Notes under the pieces: model-generated | What the model was told of the DNA's origin: nothing | The model's database searches: none | What the model saw: only the letters and a program-made list of their open reading frames with translations | Position numbers and translations under genes: made by a program | Part shown: positions 12,180 through 24,449 of the stretch, in pieces | Position numbering within the stretch: position 1 is the stretch's first letter | Layout of the letters: each line of letters opens with the position of its first letter | Assembly (NCBI GenBank): GCA_035610835.1 | Contig: CM069442.1 | Location: 63,775,431-63,839,430 of the forward strand | Direction of reading: 5' to 3' | DNA from: Ophiura sarsii | Taxonomy: Eukaryota; Echinodermata; Ophiuroidea; Amphilepidida; Ophiuridae | DNA length: 64,000 nucleotides

Positions 12180-12446
12180 ATTACAATAATGACAAAAATT
12201 GTCAAAAAGTATACTGATTCCCCATTATAATTCGCCTCCAGGCCATGCCGGTTGCGGAGGTGCGTAAGCCAAAGTTTGTCCGTAGGCCATGCCGCGAGTC
12301 ATTTTTTTGTTGAATATTAATTACAATAATGACACTAATTTGTCAAAAAAGTATACTGATTCCCCGTTATAATTCGCCTCCAGGCCATGCCGGTTGCGGG
12401 GGTGCGTAAGCCAAAGTTTGTCGTAGGCCATGCCGCGAGTCATTTT
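12180..12446. repeat. Two-copy tandem repeat, 140-bp offset
   Basis: ATTACAATAATGACA, then GTATACTGATTCCCC and CCAGGCCATGCCGGTTGCGG, recur at 12180 and 12320 with few differences. A third, much weaker relative (GGCTTTCCAGGCAGTGCCGG) begins near 12540. Confidence 0.8.
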
Positions 12447-13478
12447 ATCGTAAAGATCATTCCAGTATCAATGTTTGTAAAAGTTAATTAAACGATTGTT
12501 TATTGATAATGCATAGTGATTGATATATTGATAATTGTTAGGCTTTCCAGGCAGTGCCGGAGGGTCATGTTTGTGAATGCGGTAGACTATGTCGCTGCTA
12601 GATAAAGATTCGTAAATCACATGTATTGTCATCAAAGTGAAATATTTATGTGCGGTACCATCCACCATTGTCCATTGACATCTCGTATGAAATAAATGAC
12701 CTTTCATGGTTTGGAGTCATCCGCTATTTCTGGTGCCCCGTTTTTCCTCTTCTTTGTATCATGCAAGTGTTTGGGGGTAATGACAATTCAAATAAAAATC
12801 ACTTTAAAAGGGAAAACCCAGTATCAAGTAATATTCCTTGGAATGAAGTGAAGACCATTTTGGTGACATGTTCGGAGTCATGGTTGTATAGTCCAACAGG
12901 TTCTATATTACAGGGAAAAAAAGGTTCTTTAGTACCAAGGTTTTATAGAATTAACGTAATTAGGCCTAAGGTTCAATAATTTGAAGAATCTATCATCTGA
13001 AAAAAGTCCCAATATTATGATTATGTTTAAATTCCAATTATTAAGAAAGGGTCTGCAATTCAAATATTAAAGCAAGTTCTGTAGTGTAAATTTGAAATGA
13101 GGTTCTTTATTCTGAATCATAAAAAAGTGCTCTTTAGTCTGAATCTTATGGGTTGTTATTTGGCGATCTGGAAAACTTATTTAAAAACGGTAAGATTTTC
13201 ATCCGACAATGAATTATACAAAAACTTGTTCATGTGTTTGAAGGATCAATTTTCATCTTTCAGACTATACAAATTTGCAATATTTAATTATTCACAAAGT
13301 AGTGACTTTGTCATTTCAATCTATCCCCTTTTGGCATATCAATTACTCATAAAGGCTGTAATAGTGAGTGAAAGTGACAGCACAGGGCAGAGGTCAAAAT
13401 TGACTCTATCGCCCGACCATGGTTAGCTACTCAATTAACCTGCATATGACCCAGTAAAACCAAATTTTCCCTACACAT
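12447..13478. other. Intron, no gene seen
   Basis: AT-rich. Open frames of about 109 codons at 12650 and 13097 lack splice-site support, domain signals or codon bias and are not called. Confidence 0.45.
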
Positions 13479-13949
13479 GGGCGCACCACACCAAATATCT
13501 TTCTCATTGAAATACGTGTAAAAGTGCCATATTTCAAGACACCTTTTCTACCCTCCGGTTACATTTATTGCATACTTGTCACCTATGACCATTTTCAGTA
13601 ACATCTCAACTTTAATTTAAGCCTTGTTTCATGTGGGGTTATTAAGCTAAATTTTCCGCTACGGACCTGCACACAGCGCCCTCACTTTTTCACGTTTTCT
13701 GGCATGCCTGTTCACCATTTAGGCAGGTGCTTACGCCCTGGGCACTATTTAGGTCGATAAATTAAAAATATCGTATTTTATCATTGTAGGTGCAACGGAT
13801 AGGTCCCACTCGTTCATTTAAATACAAACATACCATCCCCGGAGAAACCAATTGCCCGAAAACCTCACATTTACAAGCCTAGTCTTCGTGCTTTTCCGGA
13901 ACTACTACAGCATTACACGAATTGCGCATTGATTTGGTGTGGTGCTCTC
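13479..13949. mobile_element. TIR element family A, copy 1
   Basis: The left end GGGCGCACCACACCAAAT is mirrored at the right by ATTTGGTGTGGTGC (13932-13945). The 471-bp element is non-coding. The same interior recurs at 14897-16709, where two later insertions split it. Target duplication is unclear. Confidence 0.75.
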
Positions 13950-14896
13950 TTTAACAAAATCTAAATTATTTTTTTTGCATTTTTGGAATCATCATATAGC
14001 ATTATGAAAAAGTGTCACTCAAAAAATTCAAATTCTACTCCAAACTTGAATTATGTCACAAAATAGATTTTACTCTATACCCAAAATACCCAATTTTTCT
14101 CACTTTTTGGCCATTTTTTTCCCAAAATTGTTACATTTAAAGTCTGCTTTCATGACCAAAACGTGTATTTTTTGATTTGTCATTGTTTACATTGTATAAT
14201 ATATGTTAATACTATATATGACACATTTAATTATAGACAAACATGATAACTTAATCATATAATCACTATATTACGCCGTATTCATTGCAGAGATACCTGT
14301 ATGCCATATAGGGGGGGGGTAAAAGACCCCGTATTTGTAGGACAATAAAGCTTCTAAAAGCCATTTGTTTACTTAGAGTATCATGATTACCTAGTAAGCA
14401 AACTCACAATTACATTTTTGTCACGATATTACCCCTAGGGTATTGTGTTAAGCATTGAATGTACAATTTTAACGATTTGTTGCTCTTTTCTGAGCCAATG
14501 TGGGGCCAAATATGAATTTTGACAAAACGTTGACCTACATGAGAGTGATAAACTCTAAATAAAGCTTTGAACTTGAAAATGAGATAATTAACTCTTTAAC
14601 TGAGATGCAAATTACTTGATATAGACCTAAGAGGGAGTATTCTTGCACATGGGGGACTTCTAGCCAAGGGTAATGTGACCTATCTATAAAATCGCAAAAC
14701 AGACCCGTAGCCATTTGGCTCTAAATTTGGAGCTTTAGAGCCATTTTCTTGGCTATTTCTCGAGAAAATCATGTAAACTTCTTGATATTAACGTCCGACA
14801 TTGATATAAATGGTGTTTTGAATGTAAATCAAGGCGTATTTAAGCAATTTCAACCCATCTTCCACTTCAAAACTCGGTTTTATTGGAAATGGCCAT
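13950..14896. other. Intron, no feature seen
   Basis: AT-rich sequence with a short G run at 14311-14319. No gene or element was recognised. Confidence 0.4.
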
Positions 14897-15101
14897 GCCA
14901 TATTTCAAGACACCTTTTCTACCCTCCGGTTACATTTATTGCATACTTGTCACCTATGACCATTTTCAGTAACATCTCAACTTTAATTTAAGCCTTGTTT
15001 CATGAGGGGTTATTAAGCTAAATTTTCCGCTACGGACCTGCACACAGCGCCCTCACTTTTTCACGTTTTCTGGCATGCCTGTTCACCATTTAGGCAGGTG
15101 C

Positions 15102-16190
15102 CCTTACCGAACTCCAAGGCCTGAACTTAGCCACGAACAATCTCAGATAATAGGCCTGAAATCCTTAGCTGGCGATAGCCACGAAAACAGCTGAATTATT
15201 TAAATTAGCTAAGCCATTTTAGGCCTCAAAAATAATACCCTAGCCATTTTAGGCCTGAAATCATTAGCCTGAAATCATTAGCCCGAAATCATTAGCCTGA
15301 AATTATTAGCCTGAAATCATTAGCCTGAAATCATTAGCCTGAAATCATTCTCTCAGGGCATATCAAACAGGAGTGCATTTATATATTTTTGTTCAACAAT
15401 TTGTTGTGCCCCGAGTGTTAACATTTTTCTGGGACACCCTGATAAAAGACAAATACAGGTACACGCATCACAAGAAAAGTGTGTAATACTACCCTGCTCT
15501 GATGTCTATGGTTTACACCTACCTTACATCCTGCTTGAAAAGATCTTGTCTCATTCATGCAATCAAACACTTAATAAGCTTACCATACCACACAAACATC
15601 ACAAGTATGTTGAATTCACATCCCTAAGTAATCAACCATATATTACATGTATTTTTACCTAACTAATATGGAAGTATTTCACATAATAGCTATGTCCATG
15701 TTGTTCTACATCCTCCACTGTTCCATTTGCCAAAGTTTGAGATCATTTAGTCCCTCCAGTACTGATAAAATTGCAAAATTGGAGCTAAAATCTGTTGTGC
15801 TGATGTCTACAGTTTTGATGTCAGTTGTAATTTGAAAATTGACCTTTGTCCACTGGAATCTATAAATAACCCTTCAAGGACAAGTTTCAGGCTAGCTGAT
15901 AACAGATCAGTTCTTTTAGGCCTATTTCCTTAGCCACGAAACAGAGAAAGGTACATTTTTTGTGAGCTATCAATTTCAGGCTTATTTTCTTAGCCACGAA
16001 AAAAAGATAGGTAAATGTTTGTGAGCTATCAATTTCAGGCTAGCAGGTTTTATACTTTCAAGCCTGAAAATAACTATAGGCCAAAAAATAGGCCTCGAAT
16101 AGAATTTCAGGCTTATTCCTTAGCCACAAAATAGTTTCAGGTTAAGTCGTGGCTAACTTCAGGCTAAATAAGCCTGAAGCTTTGGTAAGG
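15102..16190. mobile_element. 1.09-kb TIR transposon with TTCAGGCT/AGCCTGAA clusters
   Basis: The ends CCTTACC and GGTAAGG lie between direct GTGC copies (15098-15101 and 16191-16194). Subterminal AGCCACGAA and TTCAGGCT motifs, in both orientations, are repeated many times near both ends; such arrays are typical transposase-binding regions. The interior includes a 14-bp tandem array (15254-15350). A 4-bp duplication is compatible with Chapaev/CMC-type and some other superfamilies; I cannot decide. No transposase ORF. Confidence 0.8.
15254..15350. repeat. 14-bp tandem array, CCTGAAATCATTAG
   Basis: Seven near-identical copies of CCTGAAATCATTAG inside the transposon at 15102-16190, an expansion of its subterminal AGCCTGAA motif. 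Confidence 0.9.
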
Positions 16191-16252
16191 GTGCTTACGC
16201 CCTGGGCACTATTTAGGTCGATAAATTAAAAATATCATATTTTATCATTGTA

Positions 16253-16546
16253 CAGTACAGCTCACAATAGAGTGCACCACGCAACTGCGATGATAGTCCA
16301 TTGACTTTGAGTTGATAGTCCATTGACAACGCAATGACATCGCATTGACAATGCACTGACAGCACGATGATAGTTCGTTGACATTATCGTCATAGCACCA
16401 ATTGTCGTGTAGGGACTCCGTTGATCTTGCGAAATCAGCGCGTTCGCACTGTCAATGCACTGACAACGGGATGTAATTGGGTTGATATTCCGATGAAAGT
16501 ATGTTGACCTCCGTTGATATCGGTTACTCTAATGCGATCTGTACTG
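16253..16546. mobile_element. 294-bp TA-flanked MITE with TTGACA-type repeats
   Basis: Ends CAGTACAG and CTGTACTG, flanked by TA at 16251-16252 and 16547-16548. The empty site in family A copy 1 reads ATTGTAGGTGC, confirming one TA before insertion. The interior is a degenerate array of GATAGTCCATTGAC/GCAATGACATCGCATTGAC phrases. Tc1/mariner-type by ends and target. Confidence 0.9.
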
Positions 16547-16718
16547 TAGGTGCAACGGATAGGTCCCACTCGTTCATTTAAATACAAACATACCATCCCC
16601 GGAGAAACAAATTGCCCGAAAACCTCACATTTACAAGCCTAGTCTTCGTGCTTTTCCGGAACTACTACAGCATTACACGAATTGCGCATTGATTTGGTGT
16701 GGTGCTCTCACATAATAA

Positions 16719-17188
16719 GGGCGCACAGCACTAAATCACTCCTCGTTTTGTGTAATGGTAGTAAGTTCCGGCAAAAACAAAAAATGATTTTGTGATTAAT
16801 GGGGTCCTTTGGGAATTAGTTTGGCGTGAGGGTAGCATTTCATAATTAAAATGAAAGATAATCTCTTGTACTTTGATTAAGATATTGCAAAATAATGATT
16901 TTCGATTGTATTGAAAATTTATCACGTGGATGAACACACGTGATCGGAGGTGGTTAGAAGGCGAGCGTCCGGGCTTAAAATAGGGGTGGCGCTGTTTAAA
17001 TGATCGTATCGTAAATCGAATTGGAAGGTGTAACACTTCTTGACGATTTTATGAAATTTGAATGTTTGTTTATTAGAATAAAGCATTCGAGACATTCCAA
17101 AAATGGTTACTAAGGGCCCAAAATAGCGACTCTTTTAGCTCTAATTTACATGTAATTCAATGGGCGGTATATTTAGTGCTGTGCCCCC
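16719..17188. mobile_element. TIR element family B, copy 1
   Basis: GGGCGCACAGCACTAAAT at the left and ATTTAGTGCTGTGCCCCC at the right. The 470-bp body is almost identical to 18163-18633. The 101-codon frame on the minus strand is shared by both copies but has no domain signal and is probably incidental. TIR spacing and GGGCGCAC text resemble family A. Confidence 0.85.
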
Positions 17189-18162
17189 TTGTACACGCAG
17201 TGGTGACACTTATTTATATCGATTTGCATTGATTTTGAGTCTATAAAAGAGGTAATTTTATCTTAATTTCAAAGAAAAACATATTTCTGTCCATGTCATA
17301 CATAAATATCATGAACACGACCCAATTTTCTTACAAATTTGGAGCAAAAACGGTTGAAGAGCATCATTTTACTAACATTTCCTTGTTTTTGATTTTACTC
17401 ACAATAATGGACCCCCTCGCCATGGTTATCCGATTATAAACCTACATATCTATGCTCGTTTTATCAATCAGGGGCTTAACAAATAAAGTTGAAATAAATG
17501 TTTTTAAACCCATTTGTCATTGATATAAAATTATGTCGGGGGGGGGGGGGGGGGGGTGACCAGGTTTAATTTGGGCCTAAATTAAGACAAAAATAAGGCT
17601 TTTAAAGTATCAAAATGTCAATAACAGTACTCTGGGCAATTCCCTAGAGGATATATTCCAAAACAAATTACATTGTGAGTTTACCTGACACACGATACAT
17701 TATACGTGACAGATAAAAAGAAAATTTAGGCCTATTATTATTTCAAAATTGAAACGTTTTTCACCCATACCCCTAAAATTCGGCAATTTTGGACCTACAC
17801 TTTTTACATTTGTATCTAAGGTTTGATATAGGGTGTGCACGCCATTGCGTAATCAGTTTCATGGTTCATCGGGTTTTTAAAACATTGCATATATATACTT
17901 TTAAGATAATATGAAACATAAATAGTCTCATTAACATCTCATGATGAATGAAAGAGATTATAAAAACATAGAAATTCTGCAAAATGGCCTTAAAGTGCCC
18001 AAAATTCGAACATAACAAATTGAGTATCGATGCGTTAAGTTACATAACTTTAGTTAGAGGTGGTATATAAATTAACTATTTTGACAGTTTATCTTGATAT
18101 TACTTGTTTTTTACAAAAATGCCACAAAAAAAAAGTTTTTATCTTTTTATTGTGTGTTATAA
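17189..18162. other. Intron, no gene; poly-G run
   Basis: AT-rich sequence between the two family B copies, with a run of about 19 G starting near 17538. No exon or RNA gene was seen. Confidence 0.45.
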
Positions 18163-18633
18163 GGGCGAACAGCACTAAATCACTCCTCGTTTTGTGTAAT
18201 GGTAGTAAGTTCCGGCAAAAACAAAAAATGATTTTGTGATTAATGGGGTCCTTTGGGAATTAGTTTGGCGTGAGGGTAGCATTTCATAATTAAAATGAAA
18301 GATAATCTCTTGTACTTTGATTAAGATATTGCAAAATAATGATTTTCGATTGTATTGAAAATTTATCACGTGGATGAACACACGTGATCGGAGGCGGTTA
18401 GAAGGCGAGCGTCCGGGCTTAAAATAGGGGTGGCGCTGTTTAAATGATCGTATCGTAAAATCGAATTGGAAGGTGTAACACTTCTTGACGATTTTATGAA
18501 ATTTGAATGTTTGTTTATTAGAATAAAGCATTCGAGACATTCCAAAAATGGTTACTAAGGGCCCAAAATAGCGACTCTTTTAGCTCTAATTTACATGTAA
18601 TCCAATGGGCGGTATATTTAGTGCTGTGCCCCC
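18163..18633. mobile_element. TIR element family B, copy 2, with ATAA duplication
   Basis: GGGCGAACAGCACTAAAT to ATTTAGTGCTGTGCCCCC, bounded by ATAA on both sides (18159-18162 and 18634-18637). It differs from copy 1 by a handful of substitutions and a 1-bp indel. Non-coding. Confidence 0.85.
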
Positions 18634-18659
18634 ATAAGAGATGGAGGAAGGTGCGATAT

Positions 18660-19575
18660 TGGCTTATTAGCGCATTAGCGCAATTTTGCAAATGTCGCTA
18701 ATTGCACCAAGTTAGCGTGTAAGATCAATGTAAATTAGCGTTAATTGCAGTGCTAGCACAAATGTGCGCTAATGCGCTAAAAACACATTAGTTTTTAGCG
18801 CAATTAGCGCGATATCCCGTGTTCCTAGCGTTGTACGCGCTAAAGTGCAATTTCTGAAGATGATCCAAGTCTAGGAGTCGCGCAATTAGCGCTAATAGCG
18901 CTAATTGCACTTGATTAGCGTTGTAATCGCTAAAGTGCAATTTCTGAGGATGAACCAAGTCTAGGAGTCGCGCAATTAGCGCTAATAGCGCTAATTGCAC
19001 TTGATTAGCGGTCTTGCGCTAATAACGCTAATTGCACTTGGTTAGCGTTGTAATCGCTAAAGTGCAATTTCTGAAGATGAACCAAGTCTAGGAGTCGCGC
19101 AATTAGCGCTAATAGCGCTAATTGCACTTGATTAGCGGTCTTGCGCTAATAACGCTAATTGTACTTGATTGGCACTTTGGTGTGATTCGTGTGTCCTCCG
19201 GAACCCTGCGGGGCTCTATATAAACATGCTCCGTTAACACAACCTTTTTAGAGACACCCTGTATAATTATGATTTGCTTTAGTGAAAAAATAATGCATAA
19301 TAGCGTTTTTAGCACTTACTTGCAAAATTAGCGATAATAGCGTTTTTAGCACCACCGATGCTATTAGCGCTCATGATGCAATTAGCGCTATTAGCGCTAA
19401 TTGCGCGATGGCATACCTCAATTTTTGTGAAAATTTATTTGATATCGTATAATAGCGTTTTTAGCACTTACTTGCAAAATTAGCGATAATAGCGTTTTTA
19501 GCACCACCGATGCTAATTTCGCTAATTAACACAGATGCTAACTCCCCGCGCTAAAGCGCTAAAAAGCCAATCCCG
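18660..19575. repeat. TAGCGCTAAT-type satellite with mixed orientation
   Basis: The region is saturated with TTAGCGCTAATTGC and its complement. A longer unit (ATCGCTAAAGTGCAATTTCTG ... AGGAGTCGCGCAATTAGCGC) repeats about three times between 18800 and 19140. A second unit (AATAGCGTTTTTAGCACTTACTTGC) repeats at 19300 and 19450. At 19160-19265 the array is broken by sequence ending in AGAGACACCCTGTATAATTA, which resembles a mariner end. Frames crossing the array (LALLALIARLLDL repeats) are artefacts. Confidence 0.85.
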
Positions 19576-20343
19576 CACCTTCTACAAGAGATGGCACACA
19601 CTACAATCTATGCACACACTTATTAAATGTGGATATGGTACAAAATGAATATAAGTTTTATAGTTTCAACCTTATTTGAAAAGTTAAATATAATGCAATC
19701 AAATAGACAGTAAAGGTATGATCTCACTGACAATAATAATTACAGTAATCAGTCATTTCTAAAAGTTAATGCCAGCATGTTATTGTAAGTGTGGATATTT
19801 TCACACTAGATTATTTTTCGCGCTTCAAGCAGCTACTGCGAAAATAAAAATGCTTGACAATATTTCCTTTGTGTGTAAGTCATTGAATATAAGGAACTTT
19901 CAAATCAGGAATATAAAAACAAGCCAAATGATTAAAAAATTGGCAAAGCGCGAACATTTATTTAACCGCACAAAAATTACACCTTTTTAAAGTACTTGAG
20001 ATATGCTTGCCTTTTGAATCTCTCTATACTATGGTGATTTCAGTGTGAGATGGAACATGTCTTGTACCTTTTGCAATGCTAAACTTAATCCACAATGTCA
20101 AACCATACCTTGGTAAATAGATAATTTTCAGATCTAAATATTCTGTTCAGTATAAATTTAAACATGAAACCTCTACAACACCAATACAAAGCATTTAATC
20201 AAAAGGTCATGTTCCATCTTATGATGAATGTACTATAGTAGCTATATAAACCATAGGCCAAGTTCACACACATCCCCGTAGAATTGGTTTTATTCTTATA
20301 CAATGTATCAGGTACAATTCACATGTGTTCCATGTACAGTAGT
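19576..20343. other. Intron, no feature seen
   Basis: AT-rich sequence. A 73-codon frame at 19769 has no support. Confidence 0.4.
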
Positions 20344-20720
20344 TTAGGCAAAATAAAAAATAAAAAACCTGTTTAGCGTCCCCTCCCGCTTCCTTTTTGT
20401 GGGTCCACTTCAATTTCATTTGTTTCCCTCTTAATTTCAGTCATATAACTTTTTGTTGGTGTTTCAGAGGTTGAGATGTTTGTAACAAGTTTGTATCTTC
20501 CTTACGTGCATTATAAATAAGTTTTGTAGTAATCAACCCCAAGAACCCTGAAATAAAACATATTAAAATAGACCTCCTTTTTAAACTTCGCAAATGGTAT
20601 TGCTTACTAGGGCGATTTTAAAAGTGGAAAAAAATGAAAAAATAAAAAGGGCCTTAATTCTCCTTCCTTTATTGGAAAAAGGCCGGATGCTAAACATGTT
20701 TTTATTTTTATTTTGCCTAA
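20344..20720. mobile_element. 377-bp TIR MITE (TTAGGCAAAATAAAAA ends)
   Basis: TTAGGCAAAATAAAAAATAA ... GTTTAGCGTCC at the left pairs with GGATGCTAAACATGTTTTTA ... TTTTGCCTAA at the right, about 38 bp with few mismatches. Non-coding. The target duplication is not clear. Confidence 0.8.
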
Positions 20721-20816
20721 GTCATCAGTATTATTTGATTTGATACAATTGTATTTTCGACAGTCACCAGTCTTGATTTGTTTCTTCTTTTTCATATCGG
20801 TATTTTCCATTAGGCT

Positions 20817-21140
20817 AAAAAAAAAGGTGTTTGGTTGCCTTCCGCGACCAACAATCGCGTTTGTTTTTGTGGGTTTTTTAAAATATTTTTTAACTCTGAA
20901 AATTTCATAATTTTTGACATATTTTGTCCCAAAGATGTAGAAATAAATTCTCTAAAATGTTTTGAAGTCCAATTTATCAAATGTAATTCAAAAATATTGC
21001 GTTTATACATTCCATGTATAAATTGCACTTTTGTCGAAGCCCGGTATAGGAAAAAAAGAAGAAGAAAATCCTACCTACTTACCGACCGACCCACAATTTT
21101 TTTTCTCTCTGGAGGGCAACCAAACTTTTTTTTTTTGCCT
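20817..21140. repeat. Inverted-repeat element, GGTTTGGTTGCC ends
   Basis: GTGTTTGGTTGCCTTCC near 20827 is mirrored by GGAGGGCAACCAAACTTTTT near 21111. Poly-A on the left and poly-T on the right complete the symmetry. A second inner pair (CAATCGCGTTTG region versus ACCGACCGACCCAC) is weak. Family unknown. Confidence 0.6.
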
Positions 21141-21865
21141 TTTTTTTGGTTTCATGGTAAATAAATGAATGTCATGAATGATATTTTATTGTAATCAATT
21201 TAAGTAAAATTGAAATCATACCTAGAAACACTGATTTGCGTGGAAAAAATAAATTGCTTCACAAAATGCCTTAGGGGAGCTATTTAACTGAATGTATGCT
21301 GTTTCAACCGAATGATAGCAGAGCCGTGCCCCCCCCCCCCCCCACCACCACCGCCCACCCTCTTTTGGACACGTTACTGAATCTACTGAATCTCCTTTTT
21401 TATAAAAGCCATTTCAACAATTAGCTACAGATGCTCATAAACAGCTCAGAAAAGTGCTAGCTATAAATATATGAAGCCAGTAATATTTCCAAAAGTAGTG
21501 TACCAGCCGGTTGAAGTTTTGCTATTAAAATGCACTACGAACACTCAGTCATACTATTTAGGTCCCACATATATATACCACCACACACTTGACCTTACAG
21601 TTCTGAGGTCAGACAAACCTACCCACAAACTAATAGCTGCAGTGTTGACAGCCACATTAGTATATAGGTCAAAGTTATTAATAGGGGGGTCAAAGGAAAA
21701 TTTCAAAATGCTTTTTGGGGCCTCATTCTGTTTACTTTGGTTAAAACTTGTGCAGAAATGAAAAATACTGTTTAAATCGTCAAAATCGGAGCATTATTTC
21801 TTGCCGTTGTGACCAAAAATGTGTTTCGGAAAATGACCCAATTTCTTGCGAAAAAGGGCCAATTT
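21141..21865. other. Intron, poly-C run, no gene seen
   Basis: A C run near 21330-21342 followed by CACC repeats. A 96-codon frame at 21471 lacks supporting signals. Confidence 0.4.
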
Positions 21866-22020
21866 TGGGTAAGGGTATGGTGTATCAGTCCCAAGTATGC
21901 AAATGAGGATAATGAGATTTATTCCGTTGTTGAGTACTGGGTAGATGTGTGGTAGAGCATGACTGTGTATTCAGTGAGCTCATTTGCATACTTGGGACTT
22001 CTACACCATACCGCTACCCA
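21866..22020. mobile_element. 155-bp palindromic MITE
   Basis: TGGGTAAGGGTATGGTGTAT ... CCCAAGTATGCAAATGAG pairs with CTCATTTGCATACTTGGGAC ... CCATACCGCTACCCA, 42-bp arms with a few mismatches and a centre of about 70 bp. CCAATTTT occurs at both borders, possibly an 8-bp duplication, though overlap with the ends makes its limits ambiguous. Confidence 0.8.
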
Positions 22021-23986
22021 ATTTTGGCAGTTTTGCAGATTTTGATTTTTAAAAATGTCATAAAATCAAGTCTTGGTACCCTACAAGTCTGAAAATAACA
22101 TATATTAGGAGTATAACTTGAATATTTTACATTTCTGCTTACATGAAAGGTTGAAATTACAGTGTTTTTGTGTGAGAGCATGTCAAAAAAGCCCCAAAAT
22201 GTCCGAAAATGCCTCCAATAAATTTGAATAAGTCCAGCTCATTAAATATGCGAAGGCTATATTTCATATAAAATCAGGGAATTGAAACATATCCCTGACC
22301 CATATAAGGTTTTTTTGGGTGTATAATTCATTTTTAAGGTCAAAATAGTGCTTATTCTTCGGTAAATGCACCTTTCAGATTTTCGCATATTTAATTAGCC
22401 TAATTTGCATAATGAAATAGTAAAAGCCTTATAATGGCGATAGTTAACAGATTTGAGCTGTGTAAATTTTAATGGGTTTTTTTAACGTAGAATTCATTTT
22501 TTCAATCAAAATTCAGATGGGTCTGTGGCAAATACCAGTTTATAGTAAAATTGAATAATTTTGCATTATATTTGCATAATTTTGGCATGTAGCCTTTACA
22601 ATTAGGTGATTTTTTTTGTTTCCTATACAAAGGTAATATATCAAGCTTCGAAATTATACAATGATATTAAACTTGATATCTTCAAAACATTGATATTAAG
22701 TGAGTTAAAACTTTTATTTTAGCATAACCTTGTTATAAAGGAGTGTGACCCCTGGAGATAAATCTCAAAATATAGATCTGCTTTGTACAAACACTTTTCA
22801 TATTGACAACAAAGTCCCAAATAGTAGTGCTATGGGCCTAAAATCAATTTGAAGAAGGCTGTTTATAGACATTACATTGACAAATAATAAAATATAGTAA
22901 TGTGTACAGTAATAAACTTGCAAGAATGTAAAGAGCAATGTTGTGACCCCCCTATTATTAACCTACCCTAAATTCAACTGTACAATTCGACAGCTGTCTA
23001 CGTCATACGCGTCATAAAGCGGGAAAAAATTGCCGGTCTGAAAAGCACTACTTTGTGCAGTGAATTCTTCTCATGTTATCAGTTACGGATTAGTTAATTT
23101 CTTTTACACTCTATACAAATTTGGATTATGGAACTTATTTTGTTGGATTATGGAACCAGAGAGATGCACCTATAAACCCATCCGACTTTAGAACTTTTAA
23201 AGTAAGGAACCCTTTGAGTGGGACTTTTGAGGCCTTTAACTGACTTGGACTTGTACTATAGAATCTTCATACCATAGAGACATCGGATTGAAGACTTGAT
23301 GTATTACAGTTTGGGTTTCAAGTTTCAGACAGCACTTATTTTGTTTTATAAATATATTCCTTAAGTGAAAACAATATATAAACATCTTTTATAACACGTT
23401 GCATTAGAATTCTATGACTCTACACTAAAATGTTTAGGACCTTGCATGTGGTAATTCTTTCACCGTATTAAATTTGGGGTAATATGCTTAATTGTGTTAG
23501 AATGCAATTGAACGATATTGTAGGGATAGGATTTTGCAGTTTTGAAAAGCGCGCATACAAATTGTGCTGATGGCGGCAAACGGTAGGTGCATGGTATGCT
23601 AAGCATTTTCTAAACTTTAAACACTTTGTTGCTTGTGTGTGCCATCTATTCTTAGTTAAATTGTCACTTTCATTCAAAATTGAATTCTAGGCTTAAAAGA
23701 AGGCTTTGGTTTATGTTTTTAGCGCATTTTCATCCCCTACAATATACATCATCGTCAATAAAGATAATATATTATTAAAAATCGTGGTTTATTACTGCTG
23801 TATACATAATTGTGGTTGAAATTGCAACACTGTCCTGGTAACATTGGAGCCGAGTGTAGGAAATAAATCGCATTAATCATGAGCTTACAGTTGGTTGAAA
23901 GTCAGTATGAATTACAGTTTGACTGTCCTGTGCTATAAGTTCTATGGGTACATTGAAATTTAAATTCTTTGTAAATTTTTATTTAC
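22021..23986. other. Intron, no gene seen
   Basis: AT-rich sequence with TTTGCATAATT-type phrases. No splice-supported exon, RNA gene or paired transposon ends were recognised in about 2 kb. Confidence 0.45.
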
Positions 23987-24049
23987 CTCATGATTTGGAT
24001 ACACTTCCTGCCAAAAGTCTGTACGCAATCCCTTGAGAGTACCTATTCC
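23987..24049 (-). CDS. Exon 4: 21-codon exon of the alpha-kinase gene
   Basis: Acceptor GTCTCTAG (AG at 24050-24051) and donor GAG|GTAAAT (GT at 23985-23986) bound 63 bp in phase 0. The peptide is GIGTLKGLRTDFWQEVYPNH plus E, which joins exon 5 (KFCHIEAVV) in frame. The acidic/aromatic composition and both splice signals look real, but an exon this small could be a chance match. The same phase as its neighbours is the main support. Confidence 0.6.
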
Positions 24050-24449
24050 CTAGAGACAGTCTGGGTGTGTCTGTTTTCCCCCAATCGAATGCCTGTTGTT
24101 TAGAAATACAACCACATACCACGCACTTGAGCTACTAACAACTGTCATGTTGGACTGCTCTATCACCACGAACATGAGCTCCTTTATATTAACAAGGCGG
24201 TTCTCGAACGGCGCGTCTCGCCTGTTCATCAAAAGTGACTTCAAAATGATGATGAAACATATGATACAATGTAGCACTGTCACAGAGGTATGCATTGTAG
24301 TTAATGCAAGGGATGTAATACCTTAAGGGATGCTCAAATGTTACCCAGTACTAAAAAATTTGCGGAACACAAACGAATCATTTCCGCTTTATGGCCCTTC
24401 AAAGTTTAGATGGTACCCCAGCCCCTTTGGACTATGCAGTGGCGGCACC

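Larger units (their letters stand above)
14897..16709. mobile_element. TIR element family A, copy 2, split by two insertions
   Basis: From CCATATTTCAAGACACC to GATTTGGTGTGGTGCTCTC this matches copy 1 base for base with few changes, but it lacks the left TIR. It is broken after GGCAGGTGC by the element at 15102-16190 and after ATCATTGTA by the element at 16253-16546. Removing both inserts and one copy of each duplicated target restores collinearity with copy 1, which proves the order of events. Confidence 0.85.

Noticed and set aside
16731..18540. Minus-strand frames of 101 and 121 codons sharing most of their sequence
   Set aside because: The shared part is just the two copies of a non-coding TIR element. 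The frames begin outside the element in one copy and carry no recognised domain.
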